Source: Acidobacteriota bacterium
GTDB lineage: Bacteria > Acidobacteriota > UBA6911
NCBI GenBank assembly: GCA_017860075.1
Contig: JAFNAH010000109.1
Coordinates: 1 to 5,849, forward strand
Length of the DNA stretch: 5,849 nucleotides
Direction: 5' to 3'
In this document: positions 1-5,849 of the stretch, one piece after another
Layout: each line of letters starts with the position of its first letter
How positions within the stretch are numbered: position 1 is the stretch's first letter
Position numbers and translations under genes: made by a program
Notes under the pieces: model-generated
What the model saw: only the letters and a program-made list of their open reading frames with translations
Databases searched by the model: none
What the model was told of the DNA's origin: nothing

Positions 1-1289
1 ACGGAGCGCTCGTTGCCGGGGACGGCATCGAAAACCCGGTGACCTACCGCTTCCGCCCCGGGCTTCAGCTGGCAGCATTTCCCGGAGAGATCTTCCGCGG
101 GTTCAGCGTAAGCGATTCCCGTCCGATCTTCGGCGACGGGGAGGTCGGGTGGGTGGAGGTCTTCTCGTATGACGGGGACGTGCAAGCGATGTTTCTCGAA
201 GGCGATATCCAGGGGGCGGCCCTGGATGGCAATGTCGGCGGCGAGGGTGGGGACAGTGCCCTCATGTTCCCGGACCTCAGGATCGGCACGGGGGAAAGCA
301 CTGAGATCGAGTTGCTGAACCTGGCCTTTGATGACGTCATGGTCCGCCTGCAACTGCTCGACGCCTCGGGCCGTGTCCTGCGGGAGAAACCGGAGGAGTT
401 CATCGCGGGTTACGGCATCCGGTCGTTTATGCTCGGCCCGGGATCGGCACTCCTTGGCGGGTTGGATCCCGGCCAGGTTGCGAGCCTGCGCGTGTCGTGC
501 AATAACGAGAATTCAATCCAATCCTCGAGTTGTGCCAGGATGATCGGCCTGGCGACGTGCACTGACTCCTTCCGGTCGATCGCTACTTACTATGCGGTCG
601 CGACCGCGTCGGCCGGCAGCACACTCGTGGGATCGCAGTTCGCAGTCGGGCCGGCCGGTTCAGGATCCTGGAGCACATCGGTTCAGATCACGAAGATGGA
701 TGGCGGACCCGCGCCTGTCTACCTGGACGTTTTCGACCGCGACGGGAATCTGCGTCGCACACTGCAGGAGAATGTAGCGAGTTTCGGGCAGGCGACGTTT
801 GTCATCGACAGTTCCGATCCGGCCTGGAGCGATCGTCTCGTGACAGGGTATGTGAGGGTCAGGAGCGATTCCGGGAACATCGGTGGCGATGTCTCCGTCC
901 GGTGGTCGGACGCGCGTGGATCGATGTACAGCTCCTACCCGCTGAGCAACCATTCTTACAGTGAGATCCGTTTCAATCAGGTGGCACAGGGGCAGTCGGA
1001 CAGGCTTGAGTTCTGGACGGGAGTTGCGTTGCTGAACGACCTCGATCGGCGGGTCGAGGTCCTGCTCGAGCTGTTTACCCCGGAGGGCGTGCCGGATCGT
1101 TCGGCGACTGTCCCGCTCGAGCCTCACCAGCAATACAACGCCCTGCTGTCGCAGATTCTGAACGATCCCGCATATACGCGGCTGGACGGCTATATGCGGG
1201 TCCGCGCCGGTGACCCGATCTCTGCCATAGTTCTCTACGGGGATTCGACCAATCAGTTTCTCTCCGCTGTGCCCGGCGTCTCCCGCTGA
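1..1289 (+). CDS. Probable exported repeat protein, 5'-truncated by the window edge
   Basis: The reading frame is already open at the first complete codon (position 3), so the gene begins upstream; the GTG at 39 is probably internal. About 428 residues are visible, ending in TGA at 1287-1289. Counting the codon at 3 as residue 1, I see three degenerate repeats of about 100 residues (roughly 84-197, 206-317 and 318-425) and the end of a fourth before them. Each has a beta-rich half with a pattern like 'V.LELFTPEG', then a half with 'GY.RVR..' and a final 'LYGD....SAVP'-type segment. Composition is rich in Gly, Ser, Asp and Val and poor in Lys. Three cysteines (about 166, 177, 186) cluster in the first full repeat and could form disulfides. 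This resembles Ig/FN3-like beta-sandwich modules of secreted or surface proteins, so export is inferred; the signal peptide would lie outside the window. No catalytic motif is visible. The specific function is unknown. Confidence 0.8.
   Translation, partial: GALVAGDGIENPVTYRFRPGLQLAAFPGEIFRGFSVSDSRPIFGDGEVGWVEVFSYDGDVQAMFLEGDIQGAALDGNVGGEGGDSALMFPDLRIGTGESTEIELLNLAFDDVMVRLQLLDASGRVLREKPEEFIAGYGIRSFMLGPGSALLGGLDPGQVASLRVSCNNENSIQSSSCARMIGLATCTDSFRSIATYYAVATASAGSTLVGSQFAVGPAGSGSWSTSVQITKMDGGPAPVYLDVFDRDGNLRRTLQENVASFGQATFVIDSSDPAWSDRLVTGYVRVRSDSGNIGGDVSVRWSDARGSMYSSYPLSNHSYSEIRFNQVAQGQSDRLEFWTGVALLNDLDRRVEVLLELFTPEGVPDRSATVPLEPHQQYNALLSQILNDPAYTRLDGYMRVRAGDPISAIVLYGDSTNQFLSAVPGVSR
252..1277 (+). 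repeat. Three tandem degenerate protein repeats of about 100 residues
   Basis: Within the first gene, approximate units are 252-593, 618-953 and 954-1277, and positions 3-240 fit the C-terminal half of a further unit. Shared features, in order, are a hydrophobic strand near a 'TGVALLN' or 'EIELLNL' segment, then 'V.L.LFD..G', then 'GY[MV]RVR' and 'G..LYGD'. The last unit is the clearest and the first the most divergent; the latter contains the cysteines. The similarity is seen by eye at protein level only and the DNA is not repetitive. Boundaries are uncertain by about ten residues. Confidence 0.5.
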
Positions 1290-1310
1290 CGCGCTCGCCC
1301 CAAGAGAGGT

Positions 1311-1327
1311 CCGCTCTAACAGAGCGG
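1311..1327 (+). terminator. Perfect 7-bp hairpin after the repeat-protein gene
   Basis: CCGCTCT (1311-1317) and AGAGCGG (1321-1327) are perfect inverted complements around an AAC loop, 22 bases after the TGA of the first gene. The position suits a transcription terminator or an mRNA 3'-end stabiliser. No T-run follows, so a classical intrinsic terminator is not supported. It lies upstream of the putative promoter of the next gene and would separate the two units. Confidence 0.35.
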
Positions 1328-1391
1328 CTCACACCGTGAAAGGAGCGACAGCCTGGAGAATTATCTGTGTCCTGTGGCGCCGGCGCGCGGC

Positions 1392-1397
1392 TACAAT
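1392..1397 (+). promoter_or_regulatory. Putative -10 box for a leaderless lipid kinase mRNA
   Basis: TACAAT (one mismatch from TATAAT) ends exactly seven bases before the A of the ATG at 1405. Transcription would therefore start at or next to the start codon and give a leaderless mRNA. No Shine-Dalgarno sequence precedes that ATG, which agrees with this. A -35 element is not clear: the hexamer at the right distance, near 1368-1374, is a poor match to TTGACA. Confidence 0.4.
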
Positions 1398-1404
1398 CTG
1401 GCGC

Positions 1405-2304
1405 ATGACCGAGCTGCTCGTGATAGTGAACGGCCTTGTCACGAAGCGCCGCCGGTGGGGCAGGGCCGAGGCGCGGCTGCGCACCCTCTTCGGCAACAGC
1501 GTCGAAATCCGCTACACGCGAGGCCGCGGGGACGCGACGCGCATCGCGCGTGAGTCGCTCGAGAGCGGGGCCGACTGGATCGCCGCAGCCGGGGGGGACG
1601 GCACGATCAACGAGACACTGAACGGTTTTTTCGAAGGCGAACGAAACGTGCGCCCGGGAGCGGCGCTGAGTTTTCTTCCCTGCGGCACAGCCAACGACTG
1701 GGTCCGGACGCTGGGGTCCCCTCTGCGTCTGCCGGATGCCGTTGACGCGCTACCTGCGGCACGTCCGGATACGATTGATGTCGGCCTCGCACGCTGCCGC
1801 GACCGGTGCGGAGAGGCGCATGGCAGGGCCTTCCTGAACTTCGCCGAGGCAGGTGTTGGCTCGGAGGTGATACGGAGGATGGAAGAAAGAAGGGGCGCCT
1901 ATTTACCTGCTGCCGTCCGGGCCGCCTGCTCCTACCTGCCGCGCCGGTTCGATGTGGCGCTCGACCGGGAGGAGGCGAGGTGTGTCGGGCCGCTGCTGAG
2001 CCTCATCGCCGCCGGCGGCCGGTATTTCGGTTCCGGCATCAGGGTCGCCCCGATGGCCAGGCCCGATGACGGCCTGCTGGAGGTCATCACACTGGGAGAC
2101 TTCAGCCGGTTCGAGATCCTGAGGAAGATTCCGAAGTTCGTGGCCGGGAAATACTTTGACGAACCCAAGGTGCACCATTACTCGGCGCGCGAGTTGGCCG
2201 CGGCATCGGGTGATCCCGTCTCCCTTGTTCTGGATGGAGAAATCGCCGGGGAGCTGCCCGTGACCATCCGGGTAGCCCCCCATGCGTTGAAGATTCGTTC
2301 CTAG
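1405..2304 (+). CDS. YegS/BmrU-family lipid kinase (diacylglycerol kinase catalytic domain)
   Basis: The 299-residue product has the usual length of bacterial DAG-kinase-fold lipid kinases, which transfer the ATP gamma-phosphate to a lipid hydroxyl at the membrane's inner face. Visible motifs are GGDGTINE (63-70, nucleotide-binding loop), LPCGTANDW (91-99), [13 protein letters not shown] (143-155), [20 protein letters not shown] (204-223) and LDGE (276-279). This order matches the family. The N-terminal 'NP.sG' element is atypical ([10 protein letters not shown], 8-17). I chose the ATG at 1405 because it starts directly on the conserved first beta strand. A GTG at 1336 would add 23 Arg/Trp-rich residues and also lacks a Shine-Dalgarno sequence. 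The stop TAG (2302-2304) interlocks with that of the convergent malic enzyme gene. The lipid acceptor (diacylglycerol, phosphatidylglycerol, sphingoid base or other) cannot be read from sequence. Confidence 0.9.
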   Translation: MTELLVIVNGLVTKRRRWGRAEARLRTLFGNSVEIRYTRGRGDATRIARESLESGADWIAAAGGDGTINETLNGFFEGERNVRPGAALSFLPCGTANDWVRTLGSPLRLPDAVDALPAARPDTIDVGLARCRDRCGEAHGRAFLNFAEAGVGSEVIRRMEERRGAYLPAAVRAACSYLPRRFDVALDREEARCVGPLLSLIAAGGRYFGSGIRVAPMARPDDGLLEVITLGDFSRFEILRKIPKFVAGKYFDEPKVHHYSARELAAASGDPVSLVLDGEIAGELPVTIRVAPHALKIRS

Positions 2305-4604
2305 CGCGTCCCCTGCATGGACTTCAGGATTTCGGATGCCTGGCGCGGGGCCTTACCGCCGGCCTGTGCTTCGCACACCGCCAGAGCGCTTATGTTCACG
2401 ATGTCGCTCACCTCATTGCCGGGTATGAGAAGATAGACCGGCTTCCGGATGCCGAGGAGAATCGGCCCGATTGCCGTGGCGCCGCCCAGGTGCGTCAGCA
2501 ATTTGTACGCTATGTTGGCTGACGCGAGGTCAGGGCAGATGAGAACATTGGCGCCCCCCTTGAGCCTGCTGAAGGCATAGAGCTCATTGATGATCTCCGG
2601 CGTAACCGCGGTGTCGGCCTGCATCTCGCCATCGATCATCAGGTCCGGTGCCTTGGCCCTGGCGATCTCGACTGCCCGCTGGACTTTCTCGGTCAGCGGG
2701 TGCTTGGTCGAACCGAAGTTGCTGAACGACAGCATCGCAACCCTCGGCTCGACATCGAACTGCCGCACCTTGTCCGCCGTCAGGAGCGCGATTTCGGCCA
2801 GGTCCTCGGCCGTCGGCTCGATGTTGACGGTTGCGTCGCTGATGAAAATGGTCTGGTGTTTGAAGACCAGCATGTACAGCCCCGCGATCCTCGAGACGCC
2901 TTCCTTCTTGCCGATGATCTGAAGCGCCGGCCGCACGGTATCGGGATAGTGCTGGGTCAGCCCGGAAATGAGGCCGTCAGCGTCGCCATGCCTCACCATC
3001 GTCATGCCGAAGATGTTGGGCGCTCTCATCTGCCGTTCGGCGGTGAACAGCGTGACTCCCTTGCGCTGGCGGTCGGCATAGTAGTCAGCGACATAGGCAG
3101 CGAAGCGCTCTGACTCCGGCGGATAGATGATTTCCACCCCGGTCAGATCGAGTCCCATTGCCGCGATCTTCTGATCGATCAGCTCCTTCTTCCCGATCAA
3201 GATCGGGTGTGCGATCTTGTCGTCGAGCAGGATCTGCGCGGCGTGCAGGATGTGCTCCTCCTCGCCTTCCGGGAAGACAATCCGCTTCGGTTCCTGCTGA
3301 GCCCTGTGAATGAAGAAGCGCATCACCTCGCGTGACTTGCCCAGCCTGGCCTCGAGCGAATCCTTGTAAAGCTCGATGTCGGCAATGGGGTGGCCTGCCA
3401 CACCGGTCTCCATGGCGGCCCGGGCGACAGCGGGGGCCTCCCAGAGAAGCACTCTCGGGTCGAAGGGTTTCGGGATGATATATTCCCGGCCGAATTCGAT
3501 CTTTCTCCCGCCGTAGGCGCGGCTGACGGATTCCGGCACGTCCTCTTTGGCCAGTTTCGCCAGCGCGAGGGAGGCGGCAACCTTCATTTCGTCGTTGATG
3601 GCGCGCGCGCGGACGTCGAGGGCGCCCCGGAAGATGAATGGGAAGCCCAGGACGTTGTTCACCTGGTTGGGGTAGTCGGAACGGCCCGTGGCCATGATGA
3701 TGTCCTGCCGCGCTGCCGTGGCGTCTTCATAGGTGATTTCCGGGTCCGGGTTGGCCATGGCGAAGACGATGGGGCTATCGGCCATGGACCGGACCATTTC
3801 CCTGGTGACGACGCCCTTTGCCGAGACCCCGCAGAAAACGTCGGCGCCTTTCATGGCATCCGCCAGGGTGCGCTTGTCGGTGTCGACGGCGAAGTACTCC
3901 TTGTACGGGTTCATGCCCTCGGTCCGCCCTTTGTAGACCACTCCCTTCGTGTCGACGAGGACCGTGTTCTCCCTCCTGACCCCCAGGGCCTCGTAGAACT
4001 TCGCGCAGGCGATCCCCGCGGCTCCCGCACCGCTGAATACGACTTTCACCTGGTCGATCTTCTTTCCGACAATCTCCAGGGCATTCATGAGCGCAGCCCC
4101 GCTGATGATCGCCGTGCCGTGCTGATCGTCGTGAAACACGGGAATGTTCATCAGGCTCTTGAGCTTCTCCTCGATGTAGAAGCACTCGGGTGCCTTGATG
4201 TCCTCCAGGTTGATGCCGCCGAAAGTGGGCTGCAGCAGGAGGACCGTTCTGACGATGTCGTCCGGATCGTGGGTGTCCAGCTCAATGTCGAACACATCCA
4301 CGTCCGCGAAGCGTTTGAAGAGGACTCCTTTCCCCTCCATGACCGGCTTGCCTGCAATGGCGCCGATGTCGCCCAGGCCCAGGACTGCGGTGCCGTTGCT
4401 GACGACGGCGACCAGGTTCCCCTTTGCCGTATACTTGTAGACATCCTCCGGGTTGTTCTTGATCTCGAGGCACGGTTCGGCGACGCCCGGCGTGTAGGCC
4501 AGAGACAAGTCGCGCTGGGTCTGGCAGGGTTTTGTCGGAACGACTTCGATCTTGCCGCGACGGCCCTGCGAATGGTAGTCGAGAGCATCTTGTTTGCGAA
4601 TCAT
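2301..4604 (-). CDS. maeB: NADP-dependent malic enzyme, MaeB type, with C-terminal phosphotransacetylase-like domain
   Basis: The enzyme decarboxylates malate oxidatively to pyruvate, making NAD(P)H in the cytoplasm. The 767 residues are close to E. coli MaeB (759). The malic N-terminal domain (about 18-151) has [11 protein letters not shown] with the expected catalytic Tyr37, Lys92 in VMEGKGVLF, and metal ligands Glu134-Asp135 and Asp159-Asp160 in FHDDQHGTA. The dinucleotide domain (about 163-400) has GAGAAG (192-197), ANPDPEI (284-290) and [11 protein letters not shown] (307-317). The phosphotransacetylase-like domain (about 428-745) has [28 protein letters not shown] and [10 protein letters not shown]. 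In MaeB proteins this last domain is regulatory, with acetyl-CoA as the known inhibitor in E. coli. Here the active Pta 'LSRG' motif reads LIPG (726-729), fitting loss of transacetylase activity. The start is supported by AAGGA at the correct spacing. NADP rather than NAD preference is assumed from the family. Confidence 0.96.
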   Translation of the reverse strand: MIRKQDALDYHSQGRRGKIEVVPTKPCQTQRDLSLAYTPGVAEPCLEIKNNPEDVYKYTAKGNLVAVVSNGTAVLGLGDIGAIAGKPVMEGKGVLFKRFADVDVFDIELDTHDPDDIVRTVLLLQPTFGGINLEDIKAPECFYIEEKLKSLMNIPVFHDDQHGTAIISGAALMNALEIVGKKIDQVKVVFSGAGAAGIACAKFYEALGVRRENTVLVDTKGVVYKGRTEGMNPYKEYFAVDTDKRTLADAMKGADVFCGVSAKGVVTREMVRSMADSPIVFAMANPDPEITYEDATAARQDIIMATGRSDYPNQVNNVLGFPFIFRGALDVRARAINDEMKVAASLALAKLAKEDVPESVSRAYGGRKIEFGREYIIPKPFDPRVLLWEAPAVARAAMETGVAGHPIADIELYKDSLEARLGKSREVMRFFIHRAQQEPKRIVFPEGEEEHILHAAQILLDDKIAHPILIGKKELIDQKIAAMGLDLTGVEIIYPPESERFAAYVADYYADRQRKGVTLFTAERQMRAPNIFGMTMVRHGDADGLISGLTQHYPDTVRPALQIIGKKEGVSRIAGLYMLVFKHQTIFISDATVNIEPTAEDLAEIALLTADKVRQFDVEPRVAMLSFSNFGSTKHPLTEKVQRAVEIARAKAPDLMIDGEMQADTAVTPEIINELYAFSRLKGGANVLICPDLASANIAYKLLTHLGGATAIGPILLGIRKPVYLLIPGNEVSDIVNISALAVCEAQAGGKAPRQASEILKSMQGTR

Positions 4605-4611
4605 GGGATCA

Positions 4612-4618
4612 TTCCTTT
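4612..4618 (-). promoter_or_regulatory. Ribosome binding site of maeB
   Basis: Read on the minus strand, AAAGGAA lies seven bases upstream of the ATG (4604-4602). This fixes the start of the malic enzyme. It is the only recognised gene in the window with a normal Shine-Dalgarno match, in contrast to the plus-strand genes. Confidence 0.75.
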
Positions 4619-4625
4619 GACTGTT

Positions 4626-4643
4626 GGAACAAGATCAGGTTCC
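4626..4643. promoter_or_regulatory. Small inverted repeat upstream of maeB, possible operator
   Basis: GGAAC (4626-4630) and GTTCC (4639-4643) form a 5-bp dyad with an 8-base spacer, eight bases upstream of the maeB ribosome binding site. The position would suit an operator or a leader hairpin. A dyad this short can arise by chance, so support is weak. Confidence 0.2.
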
Positions 4644-4724
4644 TCAGTGGTGTTCCCGGCTCTTACCCCGGCGAGCAAGAACCAATGGGAGAGCGGGAGC
4701 GGGGGATCGAAAGGCCCTCCTAAG

Positions 4725-4907
4725 ATGCAAGCAATCCTACGATACTCCCGCCGGCACCGAAAAGGCAATCCCGCCGAGCGAGCCGTCCGGGGTGAACGGC
4801 TTGCCCATATCCGATATCCACTCGGTAGCGGAGTTCGTCCGCGCCGCCGGCGCGGACTGCGCACTTCGGCCCGCGCGCGTCTTGGCTCAGGGGGTAGAAT
4901 TGTGTGA
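4725..4907 (+). CDS. Doubtful 60-codon Arg-rich ORF overlapping the next gene's start
   Basis: The ATG at 4725 opens a 60-codon frame ending in TGA at 4905-4907. It overlaps the GTG at 4904 in a GTGA arrangement, the 4-base overlap typical of translationally coupled genes. The product has 17 Arg residues, no recognisable domain and no clear ribosome binding site. A perfect GC hairpin (4837-4857) lies inside it and encodes an Arg run. The same frame stays open upstream antisense to maeB, as expected in GC-rich DNA. It is probably not a gene; I list it because the overlap would explain how the downstream GTG is translated. Confidence 0.13.
   Translation: MQAILRYSRRHRKGNPAERAVRGERLAHIRYPLGSGVRPRRRRGLRTSARARLGSGGRIV
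4837..4857. repeat. Perfect 9-bp GC-rich hairpin
   Basis: GTCCGCGCC (4837-4845) and GGCGCGGAC (4849-4857) are perfect complements around a GCC loop. It lies 46 bases upstream of the membrane-protein gene start. No T-run follows on either strand, so it is not a standard intrinsic terminator. It could be a regulator site, a transcription pause or an insulating hairpin between the divergent genes. Confidence 0.5.
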
Positions 4908-5605
4908 TCGCGTCATCCGCGGGCCAGCCTATGCCGATCGACCGTGTTTTGACCCTGCTGACGATAGCCGCCCTCGGCTATCTGATCGTGCTGGCATGTC
5001 GTCACTGGCCTGAGCCACGCCGGGTCTGGTTGGGGAGGGCCTTGGCCTTTGCCCTGTGTGCCTATGCGGCGACAGTCTATTTCCAGATGGCCGCGGCGGG
5101 AGCGTTGAGCATCTCCTATGCTCTGCCCCTCGAACTGTGCCACTGTGTGATGCTGGCCTGCGTCGTGTCTCTGCTGCGGCCGAACCGGCTGGCGTCAGAG
5201 ATCGCTTATTTCTGCGGCCTGGCAGGGACCGTGCCGGCGATGATCACTCCGGACATCGGACGTGATTTCCCGAGTTGGGACTATGTCCAGTTCTACTGGG
5301 CCCACGGGGCAGTCCTGCTCGTGATTGCCTTCCTTGTTTTCGGCCGGGGATTCAGGCCGCAGCGAGGGAGCATGTGGCGCGTGTTCGCCGCGGTGAATGT
5401 CTACGCCGCAGTGGTGGGAGCCGTCGATGCGGCGTTCGGCTGGAACTACGGATACCTGTGCGAAAAGCCGGCTCATCCGTCGCTCATGGATTACCTCGGA
5501 CCCTGGCCCTGGTACATCCTCTCGCTGGAAGCAGTCGCTGTCGTGGCGTTCTGGCTTCTCGACCTTCCCTGGAGGCTCGCCCGCCGCCCCCCGGAAGCCG
5601 GGTGA
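4904..5605 (+). CDS. TIGR02206/YwaF-type integral membrane protein, TMEM164-like
   Basis: The 233-residue product has about seven hydrophobic helices (roughly 12-33, 45-66, 73-91, 98-116, 130-148, 157-177 and 202-219). Family-like motifs are LPLELCHC (74-81) after helix 2, TPDIGRDFPSWDYVQFYWAHG (115-135), and NYGYLCEKP followed by SLMDYLGPWPWYIL (181-206). This pattern matches the YwaF/TIGR02206 membrane proteins, related to eukaryotic TMEM164. TMEM164 is reported as a phospholipid acyltransferase using a Cys and a His; Cys79 and His134 are candidate equivalents, which is inference. Bacterial members are largely uncharacterised. The GTG at 4904 has AGGGGG at 4889-4894 as a ribosome site. The ATG at 4931 is the alternative start, lacking such a site but keeping helix 1. 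A TAGAAT at 4895-4900 could instead be a -10 box, which would favour the ATG. It precedes uvrA but is probably transcribed separately. Confidence 0.83.
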   Translation: MIASSAGQPMPIDRVLTLLTIAALGYLIVLACRHWPEPRRVWLGRALAFALCAYAATVYFQMAAAGALSISYALPLELCHCVMLACVVSLLRPNRLASEIAYFCGLAGTVPAMITPDIGRDFPSWDYVQFYWAHGAVLLVIAFLVFGRGFRPQRGSMWRVFAAVNVYAAVVGAVDAAFGWNYGYLCEKPAHPSLMDYLGPWPWYILSLEAVAVVAFWLLDLPWRLARRPPEAG

Positions 5606-5620
5606 GCGAACAGGGCGTGA

Positions 5621-5724
5621 AGAGACCTCCCCGTCAAGGCGCAAAAATCGCAGAGCAGAACCGTTAACTGGTGTCGATCCAAAGAGTTGTCTTTGCGTGC
5701 GCGGCGCCGTTGCGGGGAGGCTCT
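5621..5724 (+). ncRNA. Long imperfect inverted repeat, candidate structured RNA
   Basis: The arms 5621-5642 and 5704-5724 pair over about 20 bp. In order: AGAG/CTCT, CCTCCCCG (5626-5633) with CGGGGAGG (5713-5720), CAA/TTG, and GGCGC (5638-5642) with GCGCC (5704-5708). Only single-base bulges at 5625, 5634 and 5709 interrupt the stem. The 61-base interior holds a perfect 6-bp hairpin, CAAAGA (5680-5685) with TCTTTG (5690-5695) around GTTG. It also holds a weaker arm closed by ATCG (5647-5650) with CGAT (5675-5678). The whole could fold as a three-way junction. It starts 16 bases after the membrane-protein stop and ends before the uvrA promoter, so it is not in the uvrA leader if that promoter is used. 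It matches no RNA family I recognise. Strand is assigned by neighbours only; a DNA-level repeat or a 3'-UTR element is equally possible. Confidence 0.3.
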
Positions 5725-5757
5725 GAGGATCAGGGCCGCGGCCGATTTGGCGCCTCG

Positions 5758-5786
5758 TTGACGCCCCGCCTGGCCGGCCGTATCAT
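5758..5786 (+). promoter_or_regulatory. Sigma-70-type promoter of uvrA
   Basis: TTGACG (5758-5763) and TATCAT (5781-5786) each match consensus at five of six positions and are separated by the optimal 17 bases. Transcription would begin near 5794, leaving a leader of about 11 bases before the uvrA ATG. The spacer contains the 8-bp palindrome GGCCGGCC (5772-5779), and a 10-bp palindrome GGCCGCGGCC (5734-5743) lies upstream; either could bind a regulator. I see no E. coli-type LexA box. Confidence 0.6.
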
Positions 5787-5804
5787 TGTTTATTTGGCCA
5801 TACC

Positions 5805-5849
5805 ATGCTGGACCGGATAGTGGTGCGCGGGGCGCGCCAGCACAACCTG
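5805..5849 (+). CDS. uvrA: Excinuclease ABC subunit A, N-terminus only (cut by window end)
   Basis: The 15 visible residues, MLDRIVVRGARQHNL, match the highly conserved start of UvrA ('..I.IRGAR.HNL'). UvrA is the ATPase dimer that recognises bulky DNA damage and loads UvrB in nucleotide excision repair. The Walker motifs and zinc modules lie beyond the window. The start is clear from this alignment although no Shine-Dalgarno sequence precedes it; the sequence before the ATG is TTTGGCCATACC. A promoter with ideal spacing sits just upstream, so the gene probably has its own transcription unit and a very short leader. Confidence 0.9.
   Translation, partial: MLDRIVVRGARQHNL

Larger units (their letters stand above)
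4605..4903. other. Divergent intergenic region between maeB and the membrane-protein gene
   Basis: These 299 bp hold the 5' regions of two divergent genes. Contents: the maeB ribosome binding site; a small inverted repeat at 4626-4643; a purine-rich G-run stretch at 4687-4705; an 11-bp odd palindrome ATATC-C-GATAT at 4807-4817; and a strong hairpin at 4837-4857. A weak maeB promoter candidate on the minus strand is TTGCCT, an 18-base spacer, then TATCGT, near 4745-4775; it matches consensus at only four of six positions in each box. I see no tRNA and no convincing riboswitch. Confidence 0.6.

Noticed and set aside
1336..1404. GTG at 1336 as the start of the lipid kinase
   Set aside because: It adds 23 Arg/Trp-rich residues not typical of the family, has no Shine-Dalgarno sequence, and would place the TACAAT box inside the coding region.
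4687..4705. G-run stretch as a G-quadruplex
   Set aside because: Only three runs of three or more G are present where a standard three-tetrad quadruplex needs four.
4716..4721. AGGAGG on the minus strand in the maeB upstream region
   Set aside because: It is a perfect Shine-Dalgarno match, but no ATG, GTG or TTG follows at a usable distance, so it is probably chance.
3390..4907. A 505-codon open frame on the plus strand, antisense to maeB
   Set aside because: It lies almost wholly opposite the clearly conserved malic enzyme gene. Its translation shows no domain, and long antisense frames are common in GC-rich genes because stop codons are rare there.
4624..5013. A 129-codon plus-strand frame running from the intergenic region into the membrane-protein gene
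   Set aside because: It overlaps the conserved TIGR02206-type gene in another frame, lacks a ribosome site and has no recognisable motif.
5621..5724. Integron attC site or a known RNA (4.5S, 6S, tmRNA)
   Set aside because: The inverted repeat lacks the attC core boxes at its ends (GTTAAC is internal), and I see none of the conserved sequences of those RNAs.

Overview
The window is GC-rich with tightly packed genes and carries five recognisable genes plus one doubtful small ORF. It looks like chromosomal DNA from a GC-rich Gram-negative bacterium. Acidobacteriota or a deltaproteobacterium-like lineage is my best guess, because the first gene's tandem beta-domain repeats resemble exported proteins I associate with Acidobacteriota. 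That is inference; no rRNA or phylogenetic marker is complete here. I see no transposase, integrase, phage gene, CRISPR array, tRNA or rRNA.

Layout. (1) Positions 1-1289, plus strand: the 3' part of a probably exported protein built from degenerate repeats of about 100 residues. (2) Positions 1405-2304, plus strand: a YegS/BmrU-type lipid kinase with a -10-like box immediately before its ATG, which suggests a leaderless mRNA. (3) Positions 4604-2301, minus strand: a full-length MaeB-type malic enzyme with a C-terminal phosphotransacetylase-like domain. Its stop codon and that of the lipid kinase interlock in one CTAG. (4) Positions 4605-4903: a 299-bp divergent intergenic region with a perfect 9-bp GC hairpin and a doubtful 60-codon Arg-rich ORF. 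(5) Positions 4904-5605, plus strand: a seven-helix membrane protein of the TIGR02206/YwaF/TMEM164-like group. (6) Positions 5606-5804: a noncoding gap with a long imperfect inverted repeat that could fold as a branched RNA, followed by a good sigma-70-type promoter. (7) From 5805 to the window end, plus strand: the first 15 codons of uvrA.

The genes do not form one pathway. The lipid kinase and the TMEM164-like protein could both act on membrane lipids, but maeB lies between them on the opposite strand, so they are not an operon. MaeB links the C4 pool to pyruvate and NAD(P)H. UvrA begins nucleotide excision repair and appears to have its own promoter. The least explained element is the inverted-repeat structure at 5621-5724. 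The recurrent absence of Shine-Dalgarno sequences and the short leaders on the plus-strand genes are also worth checking.
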